Shown: in pieces, positions 5,156 to 10,627 of the stretch
Position numbering within the stretch: the first letter of the stretch is position 1
Layout: every line of letters begins with the position of its first letter
Virus record (IMG/VR): IMGVR_UViG_3300037549_000087
Span: 1-25,512 of that record
Length of the DNA stretch: 25,512 bases
Strand: one strand, 5' to 3'
Source of the DNA: a virus
Made by a program: the position numbers and the translations under genes
Notes under the pieces: model-generated
Databases searched by the model: none
The model's input: only the letters and a program-made list of their open reading frames with translations
Told to the model about the DNA's origin: nothing

Positions 5156-5911
5156 TTAGCCCGCGCCTACGCTAGAATTTTTTGGGCAAACCGCTCGCTC
5201 GAAAACCGACTTTTTCCGTCCGACCACGATGTCGCACCGGAATGGGCTTTGTGGCCAAAAAGACACACCCCCGGATAGGACTGAAATCAGTCCTATATCA
5301 CGTTTTCGCGAGGGGACGGGGTGGGCGGGTCCAAAACGGGAACGGACAAGCGGAAACCCGCGGAAATCCGCCATTCCTGCCCAAAAACGGGGGCTGGATT
5401 GGTCAAGCCTTTGATATTGTTCCGTTATTTGGCGTTTCGGGCGTTTCGTGCCCGGATCTGGTGCCCAGGTGGCGCCGTCGCCGGTCGCTGGTGCCCAGGT
5501 GGCGCCGTTGCCGGTCGCTGGTGCCCAGGTGGTGCCGTTGCCGGTCGCTGGTGCCCAGGTGGTGCCGTTGCCGGTCGCTGGTGCCCAGGTGGCGCCGTTG
5601 CCGGTCACTGGTGCCCAGGTGGCGCCGTTGCCGGTCGCTGGTGCCCAGGTGGCGCCGTTGCCGGTCACTGGTGCCCAGGTGGTGCCGTTGCCGGTCGCTG
5701 GTGCCCAGGTGGTGCCGTTGCCGGTCACTGGTGCCCAGGTGGTGCCGTTGCCGGTCGCTGGTGCCCAGGTGGTGCCGTTGCCGGGCACTGGTGCCCAGGT
5801 GGTGCCGTTGCCGGTCGCTGGTGCCCAGGTGGTGCCGTTGCCGGGCACTGGTGCCCAGGTGGTGCCGTTGCCGGTCGCTGGTGCCCAGGTGGTGCCGTAT
5901 CGTTTTGCCAT
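5156..5911 (-). CDS. Doubtful repeat protein (GNGTTWAPAT repeats)
   Basis: Read on the minus strand, an ATG at 5911 opens a 251-residue frame starting MAKRYGTTWAP. It runs through the tandem array as ten-residue repeats, N-G-T-T-W-A-P-(A/V)-(T/P)-G. A purine-rich GAGGGGGCGG lies just upstream as a possible ribosome binding site. Against it: the array is also open in the three plus-strand frames and another minus frame, differences between units change amino acids freely, and the tail after the repeats looks like random translation. The terminator at 5945-5976 also lies upstream of this start. It is listed because the start coincides with the repeat edge. Confidence 0.15.
   Translation of the reverse strand: MAKRYGTTWAPATGNGTTWAPVPGNGTTWAPATGNGTTWAPVPGNGTTWAPATGNGTTWAPVTGNGTTWAPATGNGTTWAPVTGNGATWAPATGNGATWAPVTGNGATWAPATGNGTTWAPATGNGTTWAPATGNGATWAPATGDGATWAPDPGTKRPKRQITEQYQRLDQSSPRFWAGMADFRGFPLVRSRFGPAHPVPSRKRDIGLISVLSGGVSFWPQSPFRCDIVVGRKKSVFERAVCPKNSSVGAG
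5275..5296. promoter_or_regulatory. 22-bp operator-like palindrome
   Basis: ATAGGACTGA (5275-5284) and TCAGTCCTAT (5287-5296) are perfect inverted copies around an AA spacer. No T tract follows, and a 2-base gap is too small for an RNA loop, so a dimeric protein binding site is more likely than a terminator. A shorter dyad of the same form (GCGGA-AA-TCCGC) is at 5360-5371. Confidence 0.5.
5461..5898. repeat. 30-bp tandem repeat array
   Basis: There are fourteen complete 30-bp units plus an 18-base partial unit, head to tail without spacers. Each begins GTGCCCAGGTGG and ends CCGGTCGCTG or a variant. Units differ at three positions: GGCGCC or GGTGCC, GTC or GGC before the end, and CGCTG or CACTG at the end. 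From the fourth unit on, the CGCTG and CACTG endings alternate strictly, so the recent duplication unit was 60 bp. Possible roles are iterons, a partition site or protein docking; none is proven. Confidence 0.9.
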
Positions 5912-5944
5912 CCCGTCCGCCCCCTCACGCAACGCGCCAAACGC

Positions 5945-5976
5945 AAAAACGCCCCACACGGTATCCCGTGGGGGCG
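5945..5976 (-). terminator. Rho-independent terminator of minus-strand operon
   Basis: Read on the minus strand, CGCCCC then CCACGG form a stem with CCGTG and GGGGCG (11 pairs with one bulged T). The loop is GATA, followed at once by TTTTT. This is a textbook intrinsic terminator for transcripts arriving from the six-gene minus-strand operon. It lies about 230 bases past the last gene (end at 6204). Confidence 0.75.
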
Positions 5977-6074
5977 AACAACGCGGCGGACGTGATAGAG
6001 CACGGCGCCGCTTAGGGCGCGTATCTTACGGAATGGCGAGGGTTTGGCACGGGGCTAGATCCTATGGCTTGCAA

Positions 6075-6109
6075 CGGGAAAGCCTCGCAACGGTTTCCCG
6101 TGCGAGGCT
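6075..6109. promoter_or_regulatory. Two interlocked hairpins
   Basis: CGGGAAA (6075-6081) pairs with TTTCCCG (6094-6100), and AGCCTCGCA (6081-6089) pairs with TGCGAGGCT (6101-6109). The arms interleave, so the stems are mutually exclusive or would form a very tight pseudoknot. The position is between the last minus-strand gene and its terminator, in the 3' untranslated part of that transcript. Confidence 0.4.
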
Positions 6110-6203
6110 GTCTAGTGTCACACGGCCGCAAGCCGCGCGTTTGATCTAGGCTCTTCGCCTATCTCTAGCGCACGTTGGCATTCCGCCGCAAACCGTGGCG
6201 CCG

Positions 6204-6443
6204 TCATGCGTCCGCCCTCCGCACCAGCACGTCATAATTCAGTACCGTTCCGCCCTCCGCATCGCCACCGTGCAAGCGATAGGACCACGTAAACCGCCCT
6301 TCGTCCGAACAACCCACTACTTCCCATGATGCGGGAATGTGCGAAGCAATGGCGGCCATGTCATCAGTAGACATTCCGGACTTATCGCCATTTATAAGAT
6401 ACGGTGCCCAATGTGCCGGCGCCGTCAAAGTGGTTGCCATCAT
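6204..6443 (-). CDS. DUF6926-like small protein
   Basis: A 79-residue protein starting MMATTLTAPAHWAPYLINGDKSGMS. The ATG at 6443 overlaps the preceding stop as ATGA and is preferred over the ATG at 6476. The N-terminal motif HWAPYLINGDxSG, followed by an acidic helix and a late aromatic pair (RFTWSYRLHGG), is typical of a small family common in phages and plasmids. I associate it with DUF6926; the number is from memory. Its function is unknown. It is the last gene of the operon. Confidence 0.6.
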   Translation of the reverse strand: MMATTLTAPAHWAPYLINGDKSGMSTDDMAAIASHIPASWEVVGCSDEGRFTWSYRLHGGDAEGGTVLNYDVLVRRADA

Positions 6444-6745
6444 GAATAAAAGCTCCCAACGATAAATGCTTCGCATTTCTTGTCACAGTATTTGAAGCAA
6501 ACGCCGCTAAAGTATGTGTCGGACGCGAAACCTTGCCATCCCCTATCATGCAATTCACTACCATGCGGAATTAGCATAAATTCGCCCATGTCATAGACCC
6601 ACTTGCGATAGCGAAAGAATGAGGCTTCGCTTTGTTTTTCTTCGCTATCCAGATAGTCGAATTTTTTCTTTTCTTTATCCGTTAGATCATGCCAGCACAA
6701 AGCCTCGCGAGGCTTATAGTTTGACGTTACTTTAAGGCTGGTCAT
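6440..6745 (-). CDS. Conserved phage/plasmid hypothetical protein
   Basis: A 101-residue protein coupled on both sides by ATGA overlaps. The segment FDYLDSEEKQSEASFFRYRKWVYDMGEFM (residues about 29-57) matches a short conserved family in phages and plasmids of proteobacteria, with pattern FDYLDxEExQxxASFxRYRxxVYDLxEFM. It often sits beside small proteins like the one that follows here. Two Cys near the end (CFKYCDKKC) may be incidental. No function is known. Confidence 0.6.
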   Translation of the reverse strand: MTSLKVTSNYKPREALCWHDLTDKEKKKFDYLDSEEKQSEASFFRYRKWVYDMGEFMLIPHGSELHDRGWQGFASDTYFSGVCFKYCDKKCEAFIVGSFYS

Positions 6746-7500
6746 CCGTCCGCCCTCCCGTCCGCAAAACCTTCGCAGTTACCCCACTCCCGTTCGAGAT
6801 TGTCGCGTTTGGCGCGTTTCGCTTCTATGCGACGCAACAACCCGGCAACGTGCGAGCGAGCAAGGTTGCAAAGCCGCGCGATATAATCGGGCGTTGCGTC
6901 TACGGTCCGCCGCGCGTGGCGCAAGTCCGCAATCGTTTGCATCGCCTCCGATCGGAGGTTTATGGCTTCGTTGTGCAATTCGGCCGCGTCTTGCCCTTTG
7001 CGCCACGCTATCTGATATTCACGTTCTGTTTCGGCCGCGCGCTCCGCGTGCTGGTCCGCCAACCTTGCAGCGTCCGCCGCGTTATCAAAGCGGTCTAGCG
7101 GCCATAAGGTTATGCCGTCCCAATCGGAATGACGCGTTGCGGCAATGAATTGTGCAACACCCTTTCGCGCTGTAATTTGGATAACGAAGCCGCGCAAGGT
7201 TCCGCCGCAATCCGGATCAGTAAACCAGCCTTTATGGTGTATACGAACACCTTCTATTTCGTCCGCGTTGCCAGTCTCACGCCAACCGTTCGGCACGTTG
7301 TCGCAATAATAGGCCCTAGATCCGGTGGAGCTATACCGCGGCATATCCTCTAGGCGTTGCCAAACCCCGCCACCTTGATTTCCCGTTGCGGGATAGCGTT
7401 TCGTATTCTTTGCTTCGTCCGCCTTAGCTCGCACAAGCGATGTTGTTGCGCGGTAGCCATTTTGACGATGATACAGATAAGATGAGTAAAGAGGTGTCAT
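6742..7500 (-). CDS. Conserved phage hypothetical protein
   Basis: A 252-residue protein starting MTPLYSSYLYHRQNG. The ATG at 7500 overlaps the previous stop as ATGA, so the longer frame to 7581 is not used. Residues about 55-130 contain RAYYCDNVPNGWRETGNADE and LRGFVIQITARKGVAQFIAATRHSDW. These resemble an unnamed phage protein family with a conserved YYCDN and a G-x-V-x-Q-L core. The C-terminal half (about 140-245) is a long charged helical region rich in Ala, Glu and Arg, probably coiled coil. No catalytic motif is visible. Confidence 0.6.
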   Translation of the reverse strand: MTPLYSSYLYHRQNGYRATTSLVRAKADEAKNTKRYPATGNQGGGVWQRLEDMPRYSSTGSRAYYCDNVPNGWRETGNADEIEGVRIHHKGWFTDPDCGGTLRGFVIQITARKGVAQFIAATRHSDWDGITLWPLDRFDNAADAARLADQHAERAAETEREYQIAWRKGQDAAELHNEAINLRSEAMQTIADLRHARRTVDATPDYIARLCNLARSHVAGLLRRIEAKRAKRDNLEREWGNCEGFADGRADG

Positions 7501-7760
7501 AGGCTGCAATCCTCGTTGAATAGATGGTCTGCGATAGCAGCCCGGATAAACACAGAACCATCGTCGCGCAAACATGCGCAAAGCAGAAATCCAAAGGTTG
7601 CAACGTATCCTTTCCCGTCCGCTAAGTCATGTTGCGCTATAGACTTCATACGATTGACAATTTCGGCGGGGTCTACGCCGCGCAACCCTAAGTTATATTT
7701 CACAACTATAGACGCGACTTTTAAAAGATTGCGCTCTTGGTATTCATCGTAGTGGATCAT
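7497..7760 (-). CDS. Hypothetical small protein
   Basis: An 87-residue protein starting MIHYDEYQERNLLKVASIVVKYNLGLRG, with ATGA overlaps at both ends. It is predicted mixed helical, with a central SIAQHDLADGKGYVATFGFLLCACLRD. I do not recognise the family. The strict coupling to its neighbours and codon use matching the operon argue that it is real. Its function is unknown. Confidence 0.55.
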   Translation of the reverse strand: MIHYDEYQERNLLKVASIVVKYNLGLRGVDPAEIVNRMKSIAQHDLADGKGYVATFGFLLCACLRDDGSVFIRAAIADHLFNEDCSL

Positions 7761-8776
7761 GATGCAACCTCCGAGGTCGTAGCAGGCGCATCAAATACGC
7801 CCGCAATCCGTGCGGCGGCTTCTATTTCAGCCCATTGGATATAGTGGCAACCTGCCCGGAATGATCCATCAGTATTGATCTGATCCACTTGAAACGACCC
7901 AACCCGGATCGTGTGGCCATTGCGAACCCACTGCGTTGCGGTTTCGCGACATTGACGTGCGGCGAAGAAAACACGAATTGCATGGGATAGCGGAACGTTT
8001 GCGCCTTGTGAGGTTTCGAGTAGTTCGCCACGAATGCGAAGCAGCGCACCGGCTTGCGAAACTTCCCAAGGAAGCGAAACCGCTTCGCCATTGCGCCAAC
8101 GTGCCAATTTTTCGGCGTTGGATAGCTTCGCAAGTTCTGTCCGTGCGGCTTCTTCGCGCTGTAATTTTTCGGCCCTAGAAGCCGCCGCGCGTTCCTTTGC
8201 CGCAAGTTTTGCGGGCGTTGAATTGCGTGCAATTCGTTCGGCGTGCAAACGCCGCAAAGTTTCAAGATCCACGTTAACGTCAAGCTCAGGCGTCGCGAGC
8301 CCGAACGCGTCGGCATAAGCGTTTGCTTCGGAAAACAACCTGTGAAGATTGGACGGGGCTGATAGCCAGTTTATGCAGCGCAAGTTTTCCAAGTCTCGAA
8401 CGCGCGTTAACTTGTCGGCATATTCGCGATATTGCGAAACCAGATACGCCAAATTATGCGAGTGAAATTCAGATCCGGTATAATATCGCGAACGCCCGCC
8501 GGAAACGCCAAGTCGGGGCACAACGAACGTATAGCCGCTAAACGCGCGTATAGCTATGTTGCGCTGCGCAGAGGTTGTCACGCTGTAATTGTCACTTGTG
8601 ACAAGTGAGACGCGTTTACCGTTTACTGTATTGATTAGCTCCGCAATCGGCGTCTCATAACTAAACAAGGTTGTTCCATTGAACGAAAAGTTACTTGTTC
8701 CTGTTCTGGCATCCGATTGACTTTGGTTTGCCCAAAGGTGCGCGACCATATCTTTTGAAACCACACGCTTTACCAT
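7757..8776 (-). CDS. Conserved phage hypothetical protein
   Basis: A 339-residue protein starting MVKRVVSKDMVAHLWANQSQ. The ATG at 8776 forms a TAATG overlap with the preceding stop, so the frame extending to 8809 is not used. Residues 10-75 follow a pattern I know from many phage genomes: VAHLWAxQSQ, then FSFNGTTLFSYETPIA and SVTTSxQ. No function is assigned to that family. Residues about 195-250 are a charged Ala/Glu/Arg helix, likely coiled coil. The C-terminal 70 residues may form a small mixed domain. It is the largest gene of the minus-strand operon. Confidence 0.65.
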   Translation of the reverse strand: MVKRVVSKDMVAHLWANQSQSDARTGTSNFSFNGTTLFSYETPIAELINTVNGKRVSLVTSDNYSVTTSAQRNIAIRAFSGYTFVVPRLGVSGGRSRYYTGSEFHSHNLAYLVSQYREYADKLTRVRDLENLRCINWLSAPSNLHRLFSEANAYADAFGLATPELDVNVDLETLRRLHAERIARNSTPAKLAAKERAAASRAEKLQREEAARTELAKLSNAEKLARWRNGEAVSLPWEVSQAGALLRIRGELLETSQGANVPLSHAIRVFFAARQCRETATQWVRNGHTIRVGSFQVDQINTDGSFRAGCHYIQWAEIEAAARIAGVFDAPATTSEVAS

Positions 8777-9003
8777 TATGTGAGGTCCTTCAAGGCTGCT
8801 AAAACGCAAGTTAGATTGTATTTTCCGCCATCGGGCGTTGTGGCGCCGTCCCCCATTTCAGCAAGGAACATACGCGCCGCCGCACCTCGCGTTTTTCTTG
8901 ACTTGATGCAATCTAGGGCTAGGCGATAAAGCCCTTCGTCATTGCCAATCCATAGTGAGACATTCCAAGCGTTCCATGAACGATGGCCGTTATACTTCGC
9001 CAT
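8776..9003 (-). CDS. DUF7249-like phage protein
   Basis: A 75-residue protein starting MAKYNGHRSWNAWNVSLWIGNDEGLYRLA. The start pattern YNGxxSWxxWNVxLWIGNDEGLY is highly characteristic of a short phage family (DUF7249, number from memory). Its function is unknown. It is the first gene of the minus-strand operon. The ATG at 9003 is chosen because the family begins there; the frame upstream to 9108 has no matching sequence. Its stop overlaps the next start as TAATG. Confidence 0.75.
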   Translation of the reverse strand: MAKYNGHRSWNAWNVSLWIGNDEGLYRLALDCIKSRKTRGAAARMFLAEMGDGATTPDGGKYNLTCVLAALKDLT

Positions 9004-9242
9004 TATTTCGTTCCGATCGGTGCGGCGGACTTGCAAACGCAAAATGACATAGACAGCTTGCCAATTTTGACAAAACGAAGCCCGCCGACGCGACGCGTAG
9101 AAAAACAAGGAATGAAGTCCGCGGCATCAGCAAACGAAACGCCAAGAAGAGCAAACGCGCCGAGTTCGAGAATGTGTCTTGAGAGCATGGGGTTTTGACC
9201 TTTTAAGCTGGTGGATCATATCGCCACACATTCTTGCCATAC

Positions 9243-9280
9243 GTGACAACGTGACACAATGACAAAGTGACAATTTGTCA
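9243..9280. promoter_or_regulatory. TGACA direct repeats ending in a dyad
   Basis: GTGACA at 9243-9248, GTGACA at 9251-9256, ATGACA at 9259-9264 and GTGACA at 9267-9272 are spaced 8 bases apart. The last forms a perfect odd palindrome TGACAA-T-TTGTCA (9268-9280). The even 8-base spacing suggests cooperative binding of a protein rather than a stack of -35 boxes. Confidence 0.5.
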
Positions 9281-9324
9281 AAACTAATTTCGTGAGGGCG
9301 CCCTCGCTCGGCTGGATTGAGCTT

Positions 9325-9394
9325 CGTGGCAAGCCACGCGAAACCGTGGCCAAAGTATGACGCGGCTTCAAAACGTAGCCACGCTAAACCGTGC
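9325..9394. repeat. CGTGGC/GCCACG overlapping dyads
   Basis: CGTGGC (9325-9330), AA, GCCACG (9333-9338), then CGTGGC again (9345-9350) give two competing stems that share the middle arm. The 16-base stretch GCCACGC(G/T)AAACCGTG at 9333 recurs at 9378. These copies lie directly before the 50-bp array and may be its diverged first units. Confidence 0.4.
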
Positions 9395-9408
9395 GCAATC
9401 CGTCGATT

Positions 9409-9586
9409 AGCTCGGCACCAGCGCCACGCGGCGCCATAGCTCGGCACACGTCCGCCATAGCCCGGCACTAGCGCCACACGGCGCCGTAGCTCGGCATACG
9501 CCCGCGATAGATCAGCACCAGCGCCACACGGCGCCATAGCTCGGCACACGTCCGCCATAGCCCGGCGCCAGCGCCACGCGGCGCCA
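9409..9586. repeat. 50-bp tandem repeat array
   Basis: About three and a half units with a 50-bp period (unit starts at 9421, 9471, 9521, 9571). Each contains GCGCCAC(A/G)CGGCGCC, then TAGCTCGGCA and TAGCCCGGCA-type half repeats. 50 is not a multiple of 3, so the array is unlikely to code. GGCGCC palindromes are shared with the 30-bp array at 5461, though the units are otherwise unrelated. Confidence 0.8.
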
Positions 9587-9696
9587 CGCTATCGCCTCGC
9601 AGTTATTGAACGCACGACCGCGCGATATTTATCTTTGCAAAGCCCATGCCACGGACCGATACCCGCCACCCTGGTCCCCACTAGACCAGACCATTC

Positions 9697-9737
9697 AGTC
9701 TAGGCGCAAATCCCTAGACTACACCGTTCAGTCTAGG
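9697..9737. promoter_or_regulatory. AGTCTAGG hairpin and direct repeat
   Basis: AGTCTAGG (9697-9704) and CCTAGACT (9713-9720) form a perfect stem with an 8-base loop. TTCAGTCTAGG is then repeated directly at 9727-9737. CTAG is normally rare in bacterial DNA, so a cluster of four CTAG sites (9681-9737) is notable. Confidence 0.45.
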
Positions 9738-9753
9738 TCTGTCGTCCTATTAG

Positions 9754-9790
9754 ATAGGAATATCCCCCTATCTTGGGTCCCTATTCCTAT
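9754..9790. promoter_or_regulatory. ATAGGAATA inverted repeat
   Basis: ATAGGAATA (9754-9762) and TATTCCTAT (9782-9790) are perfect inverted copies 19 bases apart. The same first arm also pairs with CCTAT at 9746-9750 across TAG. This gives two overlapping dyads. It is part of the stack of inverted repeats leading to the terminase genes. Confidence 0.4.
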
Positions 9791-9825
9791 ACCCCCCTCC
9801 ACCCGCGGGCAACGCGGCCCCCCTG

Positions 9826-9875
9826 ATGCCCTATAGTTTTTGGCAAAATCGAACGATTTCAGCCCATTAGGGCAT
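9826..9875. promoter_or_regulatory. Nested inverted repeats before terminase
   Basis: ATGCCCTA (9826-9833) pairs with TAGGGCAT (9868-9875). Centred inside is AAATCG-AA-CGATTT (9846-9859). The nesting gives overall two-fold symmetry about 100 bases before the small terminase start. That fits a protein assembly site such as an operator or a terminase binding element. Confidence 0.45.
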
Positions 9876-9928
9876 TCCGTCCTATCAGGCAGGCAAGGCG
9901 CCAACCCCGACACTTTCAACGGCAGTGT

Positions 9929-9940
9929 GACAAAATTGTC
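9929..9940. promoter_or_regulatory. GACAA-AA-TTGTC dyad
   Basis: A perfect 5+5 dyad 18 bases before the small terminase start, preceded by GT so that it includes a GTGACA box like those at 9243-9272. It may be the late-operon member of the same site family. Confidence 0.35.
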
Positions 9941-9958
9941 GCTATTTACGAGGGCATC

Positions 9959-10627
9959 ATGGCAGACGCAGCGATCTATCTCTCAAAGGGCGGCCTCGCA
10001 ACCCTTTGGGGCGTCAGCAATGCCCGAGTGTCGCAACTCTGCACCGAGCACCAGCCGGCTAGTTACAGGGATGCGGGGGTCCACCTCCAACCGCTCCTTG
10101 AGATCCGCCCAGCCATCATCGACAAAGCAGCCTTCACGGCCGTTCTGATTGGCGCGACGGCGATCCTCGACGGCAAACACGTCGATGCGGTTGCTGCGGC
10201 CGAGAAGCAAGCCCTTTGGGAGCTTTACTCGTCTGTCCCCATTCCTCGGGGCGTTCGAGGCAAAGCGCACAAGACCATCGTTGCGGAGCGGGAAAACGGC
10301 ACTGAGGCTGCCCAGGCAGCTTTGGCGGCCCGAGATCGCACAGACGCCCTCGCAAGCCTCCGCGTGCGGAAATTAGAGGCTGAGATCGAGGGCCGTGAAC
10401 TTCGCACCTCTCGCGAGAGCGGCGACCTTGTGCGTCGCACCGATGTCGAGCGCGATCTCAAGTCTGCCGGCGCCGTCGTGCAGAGCGCCTTGGGCCTCCT
10501 GCCCTCTCGTATCGCTGAACTCGTGCCGGCGGACCAACGGGTCGAGACGATGCGCCGGGTCGAAGCCGCAATCGAGCGTGCGCTTTACGCGGTCGTGACC
10601 GCTCTTGGAGGGGCCGACGATGAATAG
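9959..10627 (+). CDS. Terminase small subunit
   Basis: A 222-residue protein with ACGAGGG upstream of the ATG. Residues about 10-28 (KGGLATLWGVSNARVSQLC) form a winged-helix-like DNA-binding motif as in lambda Nu1. The middle is a long charged helix (LRVRKLEAEIEGRELRTSRESGDLV), the oligomerisation region. The end contains ALGLLPSRIAELV, a pattern shared by small terminases of the Nu1/DUF1441 type. It recognises the packaging site and loads the large subunit that follows. The stop lies 8 bases inside the next gene, so the two are coupled. Confidence 0.8.
   Translation: MADAAIYLSKGGLATLWGVSNARVSQLCTEHQPASYRDAGVHLQPLLEIRPAIIDKAAFTAVLIGATAILDGKHVDAVAAAEKQALWELYSSVPIPRGVRGKAHKTIVAERENGTEAAQAALAARDRTDALASLRVRKLEAEIEGRELRTSRESGDLVRRTDVERDLKSAGAVVQSALGLLPSRIAELVPADQRVETMRRVEAAIERALYAVVTALGGADDE

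Larger units (their letters stand above)
4805..6203. other. 1.4-kb stretch without convincing genes
   Basis: Long frames here are open only because the 30-bp tandem repeat lacks stops in most frames. The stretch holds hairpin-rich sequence (4826-5102), a 22-bp palindrome (5275-5296), the repeat array (5461-5898), a minus-strand terminator (5945-5976) and paired alternative hairpins (6075-6109). The base composition of 4805-5000 is visibly more AT-rich than the flanking genes. Confidence 0.6.
9004..9958. other. Non-coding block between divergent operons
   Basis: This 955-base stretch separates the minus-strand operon from the late plus-strand operon, so it should hold both promoters. A minus-strand frame at 9127-9558 is open but follows the 50-bp repeats and has no recognisable sequence. 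The block contains TGACA boxes (9243-9280), overlapping CGTGGC dyads (9325-9350), a 50-bp tandem array (9409-9586) and stacked inverted repeats (9697-9875). Because lambda-like terminases cut at a cos site near their own genes, cos may lie here. That is inference. Confidence 0.5.

Noticed and set aside
5461-5898. A CRISPR-like array
   Set aside because: The 30-bp units follow each other directly with no variable spacers, and no Cas gene is present. The same holds for the 50-bp array at 9409-9586.
5182-6015. Plus-strand frames across the 30-bp array (RWCRCRSLVP- or AQVVPLPVAG-type repeats)
   Set aside because: All three plus frames are open only because the repeat unit has no stop. Nothing in codon use or start sites favours one of them.
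9127-9558. A minus-strand protein rich in Gly, Ala and Arg
   Set aside because: It translates the 50-bp array and other non-coding repeats. The period is not a multiple of three, there is no ribosome binding site, and no sequence is recognised.
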